Assembly (NCBI RefSeq): GCF_024189315.1
Contig: NZ_JAIZEO010000001.1
Coordinates: 1,054,001-1,118,000, forward strand
Direction: 5' to 3'
Origin: Halobacillus sp. A5
Lineage (GTDB): Bacteria; Bacillota; Bacilli; Bacillales; Halobacillaceae
Length of the DNA stretch: 64,000 nucleotides
Every line of letters starts with the position of its first letter. Position 1 is the stretch's first letter. The notes below the pieces were generated by a model. The model did not search any database. It was not told the DNA's origin and worked only from the letters and a program-made list of their open reading frames with translations. This document shows, piece by piece, positions 16,485-25,015 of the stretch. Both the position numbers and the translations under genes were made by a program.

Positions 16485-18245
16485 TTATTTTTTCCCTGCT
16501 GTTTTATCAAGTCCTATGGCTGTTCCGCCTCTCGATGAATCAGCCGCACCTTCATAGCTGCCATCTTCCAGGACTCTTACAGCCTGTACATTGCCAATTT
16601 CTCCTGGATTGCTCTGCCATTGGTGTCCCCAGTCTTCCATTGCAGCTCTTACATGATCAGGAATGCCTTCTTCCCAAGTAATTTGAGGATAAGATGGACT
16701 GTAAATTCTCGGTTCTTCAATCGCATCCTTCAACGGCATATCATAATCGATTACATTAACAAGTGTTTGAAATACAGAGGTTATAATGGTAGGTCCGCCA
16801 GGGGAACCAAGTGACAAATACGGTTCGCCATCTTCTAACACCATGGTAGGAGTCATACTGCTCATCGGCCGTTTGCCAGGTTCCACCTGATTAGGTCCTT
16901 CGGGTACTGCACTGAAATCGGTTAACTCGTTATTCAGCATAATGCCGTAATCCGGCACCATAATTCCACTGCCAAATACCTGCTCAATCGTTGTCGTATA
17001 GGAAACGTGATTCCCCCATTTATCTGCTACACTGAAATGGGTGGTCTCCCCGATTTCACGGTCGTCCTCACTACTGGCTGCATGACCTGATTCACCGTCC
17101 TGGTAAGCCCATGGATCACCTGGCTCCACATCGTCATTAGCCTGCTCCGGCTCAATTAGAGAAGCTCGTTCTGCTAAGTATTCTTCATTTAACATGCCTT
17201 CCATCGGTACATCCACAAACTGTGTATCTCCAATATAAGCATTTCGATCAGCATAAGCGAGGTGCATCGCTTCTGCCATTAAATGATATTTTTCAGGTGA
17301 TCTTACATCATATTCGCTCAAATCAACCCCTTCAAGCATTTTAAGCATTTGAAGAACAGTCAGACCTCCAGAGCTTGGCGGCGGCATTGAAGCAATTTTG
17401 TATCCCCGGTAAGTCCCCGTTACAGGCTCATCTATTGTAAGTTGATAGTTCTCAAGATCTTCAGATGTCATAGTGCCACCAAAATCCTGAACCGTATCTG
17501 CAAGAGCCTGTCCAATTTCACCTCCGTAAAAAGCATCTAACCCATCTTTTCGGATGAGTTTAAAGGTATCGGCCAGGTCTTTTTGGACAAGCTCTTCTCC
17601 TTCCTGTAAAGGTTCACCCCCAGGTAAAAAGACATCTTTTGCTGCGCTTCTTGATAATTCATATTGATTATCATCAATGGCTTCAGCCAGAACACTATTT
17701 ACTTCAACACCCTTTTGTGCAAGTTTAATGGCGGGATTGATTAATTGATTAAAGGGTCGAGTACCCCATTCGTCATAGGCTGTCATTAATCCTTTTAAAG
17801 TTCCAGGTACCCCGACAGCATTCCCGGTAATATGCCGCTCAGAAAAAGGAATGACTTCTCCATCCTCATCAAGGAACATATCCGGCTCCGCACCAGCCGG
17901 AGCACGTTCACGACTGTCAATGATCGACACATCGTCCTTTTCCGCATCATACACCATCATAAATCCGCCACCGCCAATGCCCGACATCATCGGCTCTGCC
18001 ACATTCAGTGCAAGCTGTATAGCAATTGCTGCATCCATTGCCGTTCCCCCTTTACGAAGAACCTCTGCACCAACTTCCGAGGCAGCTGGATGAGCGGTAG
18101 CTACCATCCCTTCCCCTCCATACGCTACTTCATCGTCAGAATAATGAGGAGGACCCTTAGCTAAAGCGCCAGCCGGCAGTGCTGTAGTGAACAAAAGAAA
18201 CATCAATACGATAAGTGACCAGATTCGTACATGCTTTGAATTCAA
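16485..18245 (-). CDS. ggt: Secreted gamma-glutamyltransferase
   Basis: 586 aa with a signal peptide (WSLIVLMFLLFTTALPAGALA). GGT precursors self-cleave before a threonine that becomes the nucleophile; here this is Thr401 in GETTHFSVADKWGNHVSYT, giving large and small subunits. Other family motifs are MVATAHPAASEVGAEVLRKG, GIGGGGFMMVYD and LSLGSPGGPTIITS. It hydrolyses or transfers gamma-glutamyl groups from glutathione or poly-gamma-glutamate outside the cell. The start is TTG 18245, placed by AAAGGAGGAG eight bases upstream. Confidence 0.93.
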   Translation of the reverse strand: MNSKHVRIWSLIVLMFLLFTTALPAGALAKGPPHYSDDEVAYGGEGMVATAHPAASEVGAEVLRKGGTAMDAAIAIQLALNVAEPMMSGIGGGGFMMVYDAEKDDVSIIDSRERAPAGAEPDMFLDEDGEVIPFSERHITGNAVGVPGTLKGLMTAYDEWGTRPFNQLINPAIKLAQKGVEVNSVLAEAIDDNQYELSRSAAKDVFLPGGEPLQEGEELVQKDLADTFKLIRKDGLDAFYGGEIGQALADTVQDFGGTMTSEDLENYQLTIDEPVTGTYRGYKIASMPPPSSGGLTVLQMLKMLEGVDLSEYDVRSPEKYHLMAEAMHLAYADRNAYIGDTQFVDVPMEGMLNEEYLAERASLIEPEQANDDVEPGDPWAYQDGESGHAASSEDDREIGETTHFSVADKWGNHVSYTTTIEQVFGSGIMVPDYGIMLNNELTDFSAVPEGPNQVEPGKRPMSSMTPTMVLEDGEPYLSLGSPGGPTIITSVFQTLVNVIDYDMPLKDAIEEPRIYSPSYPQITWEEGIPDHVRAAMEDWGHQWQSNPGEIGNVQAVRVLEDGSYEGAADSSRGGTAIGLDKTAGKK

Positions 18246-18564
18246 TAAATTTCTCCTCCTTTCTATATTATTCTACATTTTACAGAAGATTCTGAATCCT
18301 ATATATAGACGATAGCTCCTAATTCTTTCTATCTTAAACGTCCTCTTCCTTCATTTTCTTCAAACTTACAGTAGGATTAACCTAACATTCGACACTGTTC
18401 CTTTTTTTCTATCTTTAATAAACAGGCCTCGACTCCTGTTATTTAGGTAAAAAGAAAGGCAGTACAAATGATAAAAATACAAATCAAGTGTTTAATTCTT
18501 TTTATCATTCATTCTTAAACTTCTGATTAATTGGAAATTTTTTATAAAACCATTATTAAGCACA

Positions 18565-18604
18565 AGAAAAACAACACTTTTCCTAATGAAGAAGAGTGCT
18601 GTTT
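18565..18604 (-). terminator. Terminator of the GNAT gene pair
   Basis: AACAACACTTTTC (18570-18582) pairs with 18591-18603 with one wobble and one mismatch, and the minus strand continues as TTTTTCTT. The 320 bp between this and ggt hold nothing else I recognise. Confidence 0.7.
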
Positions 18605-18612
18605 AAAATATT

Positions 18613-19134
18613 TCATTCCATTTCTTTTTTACGAGTAATAGAGTAAATCTCTACGTCCCTCTCCCCCATTTTTCGTACGTTCTCTTTGACCATCCCCACC
18701 TTTTTTGCTACATTTCTCGAATTATTGTTATCTGTTTGGATCAGAGAAATAAGCCTGCTTTTCTTTAATTCAAACCAGCCATATTCAACTAATGCTGAAG
18801 CTGCTTCAGTGGCATACCCCATCCCCCAAAACGGCCGGTCAATCCAATATCCCACCTCCAGTTCTTCCACTTGATCAATAATCTGCTGAACGAGCCCCGC
18901 ATGTCCCACTCGTAGATTGTCCGCTTTTCTTACTAAAACATGTAAGCCGAGACGGGGATCTTTCATATAAGTATGGTAAATCCACTCCATGAACTTAGTC
19001 TTTTCGTCTTGATTCTTTATCCGTCCATCACCAATATATTGAACGACTTCACGGTTAGCCAGCATCGAATAAAGAAAGTCTTCATCTTTAGTTTCATACG
19101 GCCTCATATATATACGATTAGAAGTCAGAATCAT
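18613..19134 (-). CDS. GNAT acetyltransferase, RimJ/RimL type
   Basis: 173 aa. RIYMRPYETKDEDFLYSMLAN is the typical RimJ/RimL N-terminus. The acetyl-CoA loop is in WGMGYATEAASALVEYGWFE (about residues 104-123), followed by NNNSRNVAKKVGMVKE, the C-terminal family motif. It would acetylate a protein N-terminus or small amine. Its first 17 bp overlap the upstream GNAT gene, so they are translated as a pair. Target unknown. Confidence 0.85.
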   Translation of the reverse strand: MILTSNRIYMRPYETKDEDFLYSMLANREVVQYIGDGRIKNQDEKTKFMEWIYHTYMKDPRLGLHVLVRKADNLRVGHAGLVQQIIDQVEELEVGYWIDRPFWGMGYATEAASALVEYGWFELKKSRLISLIQTDNNNSRNVAKKVGMVKENVRKMGERDVEIYSITRKKEME

Positions 19135-19603
19135 AAGCTGTCTGCCTTTCCATTTTTATAAACTTGAAGTGACTTCCATTTGTCTTCTGCAGAAAGGTTG
19201 CCACCGGTTCAAACCCGGCTTTCCTGTAAAGCTTTATCGCTCGTTGATTAAAATCGGCCACTGAAAGTGTAAGAACCCTGGGCTTAAATAATGATTGAGC
19301 ATGATAAATAACCTTCGTTAAAAACTCCATACCAAGTCCTTGTCCAGTAAGCTCGGGCTTGAGCCCCACTCCGATATCCACCTTTCCATCTTCAAAAGGA
19401 TCCAGGCTGAAAAATCCCACAAGTACACCGTCTTGATCAAGGGCGGCAAAATAATGGTCACCTCTTACTTCCGGGTTCAGGAAATCAGCTAAATCGTCAG
19501 GATCTGCTTCCATATTATAGAAAGAGTAAGGACCATCATAATGCCAATGATAAGCGATATGCTCAGCCTGGTTCTGTGTCATTCTCTCGATCAGCTTAAT
19601 CAT
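19118..19603 (-). CDS. GNAT acetyltransferase
   Basis: 161 aa from ATG 19603, which follows GAGGTG; the GTG at 19609 is inside that site. KVDIGVGLKPELTGQGLGMEFL holds the acetyl-CoA binding motif (R/Q-x-x-G-x-G/A form), and NQRAIKLYRKAGFEPVATF is the conserved C-terminal strand-helix. The substrate is unknown. It is transcribed with the overlapping RimJ-like gene. Confidence 0.85.
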   Translation of the reverse strand: MIKLIERMTQNQAEHIAYHWHYDGPYSFYNMEADPDDLADFLNPEVRGDHYFAALDQDGVLVGFFSLDPFEDGKVDIGVGLKPELTGQGLGMEFLTKVIYHAQSLFKPRVLTLSVADFNQRAIKLYRKAGFEPVATFLQKTNGSHFKFIKMERQTAYDSDF

Positions 19604-19760
19604 AGACACACCTCAATTTTATGATTTGATAGTTAAATGGAGCTCATCATAGTACAATAAAAATGCCGCCTTATTTGCCAGGTAAAATGGGAAATACTGA
19701 TAATTAAAGGCTAACACATTCATTGTTACAGTAGTATTAAAATTTAGAGGTGTTGTATAT

Positions 19761-20339
19761 ATGGAAATCCTGCCAATCAGCTTTTACTCTCAGCCTACTT
19801 TAGAACTGGCCCGCTCTTTGTTAGGCTGTCAACTCGTTAAAGAAACTCAGGAAGGACGTGCCTCAGGATACATTGTAGAGACTGAGGCATATATCGGGCC
19901 GGTAGATCAGGCCGCCCACAGCTATAATTACAAACGGACGAAAAGAACAGAGGTCATGTTCGGATCTGCCGGGTTTGCTTATACGTATGTAATGCATACC
20001 CACTGTCTCGTCAATGTGGTCAGCGGCGAAGAAGGCAGTCCGGAAGCTGTATTAATTCGTGCTGTTGAACCGGTTGAAAGTATTGAACTTATGTACGATA
20101 GGCGCGGCGATAAAAAAGAAAAAGACTTAACAAACGGACCTGGTAAATTAACTAAGGCTTTAGGAATTACACGGGAAGATTACGGCCGCTCCTATCAGGA
20201 ATCACCACTATACATTGCCTCTGGATTCACACCAGTGAGCGTTTCTCAGGGAACCCGAATTGGCATTAAAAACTCCGGAGAGGCCCGCGATTTTCCATGG
20301 AGATTCTGGGTAACAGATAACAAATTTGTTTCACGGTAA
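19761..20339 (+). CDS. 3-methyladenine DNA glycosylase, AAG/MPG family
   Basis: 192 aa. It excises alkylated purines (3-methyladenine, hypoxanthine) from DNA. Visible: LARSLLGCQLVKE, the catalytic Glu in YIVETEAYIGPVDQAAHSY, FGSAGFAYTYVMHTHCLVNVVS, EAVLIRAVEP, and LTNGPGKLTKALGITREDYG. Length fits the family. A small gene follows 61 bp downstream and may be cotranscribed. Confidence 0.93.
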   Translation: MEILPISFYSQPTLELARSLLGCQLVKETQEGRASGYIVETEAYIGPVDQAAHSYNYKRTKRTEVMFGSAGFAYTYVMHTHCLVNVVSGEEGSPEAVLIRAVEPVESIELMYDRRGDKKEKDLTNGPGKLTKALGITREDYGRSYQESPLYIASGFTPVSVSQGTRIGIKNSGEARDFPWRFWVTDNKFVSR

Positions 20340-20400
20340 ATGGAATAGTCCCTCATCATTGGCAAATACTTAAGATAGCAATTCTTAAGGAGGTTACCAC

Positions 20401-20541
20401 ATGAATCAAAGCGACTATCACCTTGCCCAGCTTTCAGAAGCAGATCGAGATAAGTTAACCAGCCTGGAAAAAGAAATGGGAAAAATTCTGATCGCCTGGG
20501 AAAATGAGCACTCTCCTGAGGGAGAAACTAAAAATCATTAA
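20401..20541 (+). CDS. 46-aa acidic small protein
   Basis: ATG 20401 follows a perfect AAGGAGG eight bases upstream. The product begins MNQSDYHLAQLSEADRDKLT and continues SLEKEMGKILIAWENE, predicted as an amphipathic helix, with a charged end. It is not recognised. The strong ribosome site and the hairpin after the stop support a real gene. Confidence 0.65.
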   Translation: MNQSDYHLAQLSEADRDKLTSLEKEMGKILIAWENEHSPEGETKNH

Positions 20542-20551
20542 TAGGTAATGG

Positions 20552-20583
20552 CCCCGTCACCCATTTAACCGGTGAGGGGCTGC
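20552..20583 (+). terminator. Probable terminator after the 46-aa gene
   Basis: GCCCCGTCACC and GGTGAGGGGC pair with one bulge. Only a weak T-tract (TGCTGCTTTT) follows. Confidence 0.5.
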
Positions 20584-20637
20584 TGCTTTTAAATTAATCT
20601 TTAATTCGAACAGCTCTGCCAGTGATTTATTTTGTAA

Positions 20638-21363
20638 CTAACGAGCTTGTGATTTTTCTTTTCCTAAAGAAAATCCATCAAATAAACGTCCACCGTGTGG
20701 TTCTAATACTTTATCTACTAATTGAACAACTTTATTTTTCTCTCCTGTTACATAATAAACATTAAAGGCTTCTATAAATTCGTCAGTAAATTTCTCGTCA
20801 TACTGCTTCAAAGCACGAATAATCCATTTCGACGAACCAATCCAGTGACGATTAGTTCTTAATACAAATTCGTGCACAAGGTCCGCTAATGTGTTGGCTG
20901 TAAATATTTCTTCAGCTCTGTTATCACTCCCTGAAAAGTCATCAAGCACATCAGTAATAAAGTACCGCTTTGTTCTAATCGTTTCTTCTGACCATATTTC
21001 AGGTCCCTTCTCCAATACGTCGTTTGCTTCCTTTTTTACTGACTCTAAGATTCCTTCATCTTTTAAAATGACTCCTTCAGAAATCATTCTTGCCATTGAA
21101 GGCTTCGCAGCTTTGCAGTCCATTTCAATAAAGTATTGGTATGAAGATAAATTATGAACAAAAACTTCTACAGCCCATCCAAAGTCAATCATCGATTCTC
21201 GATATGATGACTTGATTCTTTTATCAAAAATAACAATATCAAGATCAGATGCTACTGTTGCCTCTCCCCTGACTACACTTCCAGACAATAAAGCCCCCTG
21301 GCAATTTGCAAAGTACTTCTCCATATATTGTTTCGCTGCTACAACTGGTTCTAACTTTTTCAT
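20638..21363 (-). CDS. Nucleotidyltransferase-domain protein
   Basis: 241 aa from ATG 21363, which follows GAGAGGTGAAGGGA. The polymerase-beta-like motif is clear: GALLSGSVVRGEATVASDLD with the metal aspartates in DLDIVIFD. The rest is a helical C-terminal domain. Such enzymes transfer NMP, for example to aminoglycosides or proteins; the target is unknown. Other nucleotidyltransferases in the window (39862, 41916) are only distantly alike. Confidence 0.8.
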   Translation of the reverse strand: MKKLEPVVAAKQYMEKYFANCQGALLSGSVVRGEATVASDLDIVIFDKRIKSSYRESMIDFGWAVEVFVHNLSSYQYFIEMDCKAAKPSMARMISEGVILKDEGILESVKKEANDVLEKGPEIWSEETIRTKRYFITDVLDDFSGSDNRAEEIFTANTLADLVHEFVLRTNRHWIGSSKWIIRALKQYDEKFTDEFIEAFNVYYVTGEKNKVVQLVDKVLEPHGGRLFDGFSLGKEKSQAR

Positions 21364-21503
21364 TCCCTTCACCTCTCTTCTCATTACAGATTTACACTGG
21401 ATATATATGATGGCCGAGAAGTTTAGCTGTACAGTGACATTAATAAATTTATTTGAAAACACTTTTCTAATTATTTCTGCTGGTCATTGAAAGGTTATCA
21501 AAA

Positions 21504-21530
21504 GATAAAAAAGCCAACCCAAATGGTTGA
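21504..21530 (-). terminator. Terminator of the PfpI-like gene
   Basis: On the minus strand GTCAACC and GGTTGGC pair (one wobble) across ATTTG and are followed by TTTTTTATC. Confidence 0.75.
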
Positions 21531-21540
21531 CCATAGAAAA

Positions 21541-22101
21541 TTAACTCCTCAATTGATTTTTAAAGAACAATACCGTTTCTAACTCATCTTCTCTGTCTTC
21601 AAAAATGTCCAACTCTTTTCCAACGGCAATTGCAAATTCAATATATGCATTTCCTTCAGCGGTAATTAAGTTCTCACATACTGTAACATCATTTTCACTC
21701 ATAAATTTATCATTGAAATAATGCGCATATTCGGGGTTGTCATCAATAGATGTTGAATATGTTCTCTCACGAAGAACGCCTGCGGCCGCTAGAAAAGTCG
21801 GTGCCCCGCAAATGGCTGCGATCCATCTGCCTTGATCGTCAAAACTTTTAATGAGATTTAACAGCCGCTCATCCCTATCAATCGGAGCCGGCTCTCCTCC
21901 AGGTATGATCAAAATATCGTACTCAGCGGGATCGCATGCCTCAATATCCAAATCAGCTTTCATTGTAAAATTTCCTTGATGAGTGACTTCATCACTTAAT
22001 GCCGTCGTTTTAATGGACACATCAGAAATATTTAACATGTAGGATAAGGGACTGATTTCCCAATCAACATAACCTTCATATAAAAAGAATAACGCTTTCA
22101 A
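21541..22101 (-). CDS. DJ-1/PfpI family protein
   Basis: 186 aa. DILIIPGGEPAP and the nucleophile elbow WIAAICGAPTFLAAAGVL (Cys about residue 98) are the family signatures. Related proteins act as glyoxalases, chaperones or amidohydrolases, so the activity cannot be named. Start ATG 22101 is followed by ALFFLYEGYVDWE. It is transcribed alone. Confidence 0.85.
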   Translation of the reverse strand: MKALFFLYEGYVDWEISPLSYMLNISDVSIKTTALSDEVTHQGNFTMKADLDIEACDPAEYDILIIPGGEPAPIDRDERLLNLIKSFDDQGRWIAAICGAPTFLAAAGVLRERTYSTSIDDNPEYAHYFNDKFMSENDVTVCENLITAEGNAYIEFAIAVGKELDIFEDREDELETVLFFKNQLRS

Positions 22102-22345
22102 CTACTCATCTCCTAATTAGTTTTTAGACTAATGAACAAAACGACCTGGGTCTGCCACCTTAATCTTGTCATTCATAATATCAGCCCCTTTAAATTTATT
22201 TCAGAAGATTCACACAAATTAATTTTACATGAATCGTTCTTAGATTACCAGTCGTGCTGTAGGAATGCACGTCAGTAGAAAAGCAGCACTTTTAATTTTG
22301 CTTGTCGTTTTCACTCAGACTATTGATTTTACTGATTTAGTTATG

Positions 22346-22381
22346 TAATATATAAATTGCATTAAGTAATATATATATTGC
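22346..22381. promoter_or_regulatory. Tandem 15-bp repeat before the XRE regulator (probable operator)
   Basis: TAATATATAAATTGC at 22346-22360 and TAATATATATATTGC at 22367-22381 differ by one base and are spaced exactly 21 bp, two helical turns. The second ends 16 bp before the XRE start codon, so binding there would repress the operon. Autoregulation is an inference from position. Confidence 0.5.
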
Positions 22382-22396
22382 CCGGATGGTGAACGA

Positions 22397-22588
22397 ATGA
22401 GAAATCGTATCAAGATAGCGAGGGTTGAAAAGTCTTTAACTCAAGCACAACTAGCGAAAAAGGTAAATGTTACCCGCCAGACAATCGGATTGATTGAAAA
22501 AGGAGAGTATAACCCGACTTTACGCCTTTGTATTTCTATCGCAAAAGCATTAGACAAAACACTTGATGACCTATATTGGGAGGAGTAA
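22397..22588 (+). CDS. XRE-family transcriptional regulator
   Basis: 63 aa, a lone HTH_3 domain: RIKIARVEKSLTQAQLAKKV, NVTRQTIGLIEKGEYNPTLR, ISIAKALDKTLDDLYWEE. This short form is common as the partner of a small membrane protein. The next gene starts 5 bp after its stop. ATG 22397 follows GGATGGTG. Confidence 0.88.
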   Translation: MRNRIKIARVEKSLTQAQLAKKVNVTRQTIGLIEKGEYNPTLRLCISIAKALDKTLDDLYWEE

Positions 22589-22593
22589 TTAGA

Positions 22594-23067
22594 ATGGAAA
22601 AATCATGGCTTTCTAAGGTTTTACCGAACGATGAGTACAAGGAAAAAAGGATACTATATTTCATTGCTGAATCTGCCGTTATTCTTGCAATATTACTGCT
22701 GATATTCGCATTAATAAATAACTACTCTCTTTACGGAAATTCAACAACTGGAACAACAGCGTTACTTTCTTTAGGATTCCTAATCGCTTATCCATTGATC
22801 AGACACACACTTTCAGGCATTGGATATACAGAAGTTACAAATGAGAAGAGATACCATAAGGAAATAAAAGCAATTTTCAACAGGAGCTTAACTACCCTGG
22901 TTCTTATTCTAATTACACATACTTTAATGGCTGGCATCCCTTCTAATGTAACTGAGATATTCGATCTCATTGGCCCAGCTTTTTTCATCAGTTTAGTTGT
23001 GTTTATGATAAGTTATATCTCACTTAAGAAATCATTCAAGAAGAACAGGGAATTATTAGATGATTGA
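22594..23067 (+). CDS. Four-span membrane protein paired with the XRE regulator
   Basis: 157 aa. ATG 22594 follows GGAGGAG; the upstream in-frame ATG at 22576 lies inside the XRE gene and is less likely. Four hydrophobic segments (AVILAILLLIFALI, LLSLGFLIAYPLI, LTTLVLILITHTLMAG, PAFFISLVVFMISYI) are followed by a basic tail. XRE/membrane pairs of this shape are frequent in Firmicutes, but the function is not established. Confidence 0.75.
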   Translation: MEKSWLSKVLPNDEYKEKRILYFIAESAVILAILLLIFALINNYSLYGNSTTGTTALLSLGFLIAYPLIRHTLSGIGYTEVTNEKRYHKEIKAIFNRSLTTLVLILITHTLMAGIPSNVTEIFDLIGPAFFISLVVFMISYISLKKSFKKNRELLDD

Positions 23068-23133
23068 TTAATTTAAATTGAAAATTGCTCTCATAATTAC
23101 ATATACTTCTTTCTTTTCGACAGCTCATAGATC

Positions 23134-23166
23134 AAGGGGCAAACTTTTCTGGTTTGCCCCTTGTTT
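23134..23166 (+). terminator. Terminator after the XRE/membrane operon
   Basis: AAGGGGCAAAC (23134-23144) pairs perfectly with 23152-23162, then GTTT. Confidence 0.8.
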
Positions 23167-23202
23167 CAGAAAAAAAGATTAAATGGAAGCCTAATAAGCA
23201 AA

Positions 23203-23236
23203 ACCGTGAACCATTCTGATTCCGAACGGTTTATTT
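23203..23236 (-). terminator. Probable terminator of sdpRI
   Basis: AAACCGT and ACGGTTT enclose further short pairing (GAACCATTC/GATTCCGA, imperfect); the minus strand continues TTTGCTTATT. Confidence 0.5.
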
Positions 23237-23863
23237 CGATCTATTAAAAAATACATAAGAGGAAATGGTTAAAATGAAGAGCATGATTACTATTATAACC
23301 AGTAAGCTGATAATTTTATAAAGTCCTGGTAAAAAAGAAATTAAAATCATGAATACTCCCGTAATGACAAACACCTTTCCCCCTAATTGGTGTGTTTTCC
23401 TCCATGTTTTTTCATCAGCCAAAGTCCAAGGTGTGCGAATCCCCAGAAAATAATTATGTTTAATACGAGGCAGGTAATTCCCTAAAGTTATAAATAGACA
23501 ACCGATTGCTATGAGAATCACTAATGAAATATCAATGGCCCAGCCTAAGTTATATCCCACCATCATTATGTGAAGCAGAAAAAAGAATGCGATAAGCAGG
23601 TTTACAAAAATATTGTAGCTGCCTGAAAACTTTTTGTAGTTTTCTTTTTTAGGATCAATCTTTGGTATCAGAGTAAACAAAGCCACCATTACGATCATTA
23701 ATAACGGCATAAAGAAAACGGCATACGATTTGTTCCAAAACTGATCAGCCTCACCCTTGATATTCCAATGCATAGCCACTTGCTCGGGCAAGTACGGGAG
23801 AACAATCACACTTATCCCCAAGCTAACAACAATAAGAATTAAACTGAATACATACTTCCTCAT
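23231..23863 (-). CDS. sdpI: SdpI-family immunity/signal membrane protein
   Basis: 210 aa, about six spans. YLPEQVAMHWNIKGEADQFW is the DUF1648 segment, and LGNYLPRIKHNYFLGIRTPWTLADEKTWRKTH is the SdpI domain core (shown here only by its key residues). In B. subtilis SdpI gives immunity to the SdpC killing toxin and sequesters SdpR at the membrane. Its start overlaps the sdpR stop by 4 bp. No sdpABC toxin genes are in the window, so this may be an orphan immunity pair. Confidence 0.88.
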   Translation of the reverse strand: MRKYVFSLILIVVSLGISVIVLPYLPEQVAMHWNIKGEADQFWNKSYAVFFMPLLMIVMVALFTLIPKIDPKKENYKKFSGSYNIFVNLLIAFFFLLHIMMVGYNLGWAIDISLVILIAIGCLFITLGNYLPRIKHNYFLGIRTPWTLADEKTWRKTHQLGGKVFVITGVFMILISFLPGLYKIISLLVIIVIMLFILTISSYVFFNRSK

Positions 23864-24135
23864 TTCTTCTCCTCCCTATCAATAAAAGTGAAATACCAGC
23901 CCATTAATTCATGAAAAACGGTAGTATTTAAAGAATAATAAATATGCTGACCCCTTCTTTCATCATCAATTAATGAAGCATGTTTTAAAATTTTCAGATG
24001 ATGAGAAACGCTGGGTTTCTGCATATTGAAATGAGACGCGATTTCTCCTGCGGTTAGTTCATCTTCCTTTAACAAAGTTAGGATTTGCCTTCGAGTTGGA
24101 TCAGATAATGCTTTGAAGGCTTCATTAAGAGACAT
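23860..24135 (-). CDS. sdpR: SdpR-type ArsR-family repressor
   Basis: 91 aa from ATG 24135, chosen because GAGAGGTGATGAA lies directly before it. NEAFKALSDPTRRQILTLLK, then LTAGEIASHFNMQKPSVSHH and LKILKHASLIDDERRGQHIY form the winged helix and closely resemble SdpR. It likely represses its own operon through the palindrome at 24181-24212. Confidence 0.88.
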   Translation of the reverse strand: MSLNEAFKALSDPTRRQILTLLKEDELTAGEIASHFNMQKPSVSHHLKILKHASLIDDERRGQHIYYSLNTTVFHELMGWYFTFIDREEKK

Positions 24136-24180
24136 TTCATCACCTCTCATCTTATTTTCTTTTATGAAAACTATGATTAG

Positions 24181-24212
24181 ATAGTTAGATATATTTCTAA
24201 ATATCTAACTAT
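24181..24212. promoter_or_regulatory. Perfect 12-bp inverted repeat, probable SdpR operator
   Basis: ATAGTTAGATAT (24181-24192) and ATATCTAACTAT (24201-24212) are perfect complements with an 8-bp centre, 46 bp before the sdpR start. Position and symmetry fit an ArsR-family dimer site. Confidence 0.65.
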
Positions 24213-24447
24213 AGTGTATACATATTTATGCTGGATAGCAATGTTTTGTTCGCGAATAAAGAATTGTAGCTGCCACGCCCTTCACATTATAAGGTTAATA
24301 ATTCTTAAGCCAGCCGGGAAATCTTCGAAGGACGCTGATCCCATCCGCTATACCGGCCTCTTCTTTGCAGCCATGATTGCGAAGGTATAAACCGCGAATC
24401 TATGACACTACAAGTTTTAAACAAGTTAAACCGTTATTAGGATAAAG

Positions 24448-24476
24448 GACGTTTACTTATATAAAAGTAAACGCCC
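24448..24476 (-). terminator. Hairpin downstream of the tiny-ORF cluster
   Basis: CGTTTACTT (24450-24458) pairs perfectly with 24465-24473. The T-tract on the minus strand is short. The rest of the 24240-24568 gap shows no gene. Confidence 0.5.
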
Positions 24477-24568
24477 GATTTGTAAAAATTTATGCATTAC
24501 CCTCTTTAAGAAATGGATCAATTTTTAGTCTTATTTGCTATATCACTCCAAAAAGCGGAGAGTTTTTA

Positions 24569-24703
24569 TTACAATTGATTGTGTTTCATTTTTCTTTCGT
24601 TAATGCGTTCACTAATTAATCGAGCACGCTCAGCAGAACGATCTCTAGCCTCTGGCGCCTTTTTTTCAATTGATAACACAAAAATCAAAAAGTTAAATCT
24701 CAT
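24569..24703 (-). CDS. 44-aa small protein, YrzI-like
   Basis: ATG 24703 follows AGGAGG by eight bases. The product starts MRFNFLIFVLSIEKK with a short hydrophobic strand, then a charged helix (PEARDRSAERARLISERINE). The pattern of a brief hydrophobic start followed by a basic/acidic helix resembles the YrzI family of small proteins, often found in tandem. It forms a likely unit with the two small ORFs upstream. Assignment is tentative. Confidence 0.55.
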   Translation of the reverse strand: MRFNFLIFVLSIEKKAPEARDRSAERARLISERINERKMKHNQL

Positions 24704-24729
24704 CGTTTATTCCTCCTACGTGATTGTCA

Positions 24730-24792
24730 CTAAGCGGAGTCCTTCTCCGCATTTAACCAATTCATAAATTCAATCCTCAATAGTTCAGCCAT
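24730..24792 (-). CDS. 20-aa ORF between the two YrzI-like genes
   Basis: MAELLRIEFMNWLNAEKDSA, starting at ATG 24792 with AAGGGAG about ten bases before. It sits tightly between two better-supported small genes, and its last codons form a 6-bp hairpin (GCGGAG/CTCCGC). It could be a peptide gene or only a leader; support is weak. Confidence 0.35.
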   Translation of the reverse strand: MAELLRIEFMNWLNAEKDSA

Positions 24793-24809
24793 CGGTAACA
24801 CTCCCTTTC

Positions 24810-24950
24810 TTAGATGATATTTTTGGCAGTAGCTTTTCGGTCAAGCCATTGATCATGGGCACTCAGCCGGTAACCAGGCAGCGGTGAATAAGTTTGTTTT
24901 TTCCGCCGGTTTACACGAATAGTAAAAATAAAGAAATGCATGGTCATCAT
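24810..24950 (-). CDS. 46-aa small basic protein, YrzI-like
   Basis: ATG 24950 follows GGGAGGTG. The product begins MMTMHFFIFTIRVNRRKKQT, a hydrophobic strand followed by a basic stretch, and ends with LSAHDQWLDRKATAKNII. The N-terminus matches the pattern of the 24569 gene, so they may be distant paralogues. First gene of the cluster, just downstream of the 57-bp tandem hairpins. Confidence 0.55.
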   Translation of the reverse strand: MMTMHFFIFTIRVNRRKKQTYSPLPGYRLSAHDQWLDRKATAKNII

Positions 24951-25015
24951 TACTCACCTCCCTTCAAATTGTAAATTTATATTTAAAGAGTAAAAATACC
25001 CTTTAATTCCATAAG

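Noticed and set aside
24579-24767. 62-aa plus-strand ORF
   Set aside because: It is antisense to two small minus-strand ORFs with good ribosome sites and has none itself.
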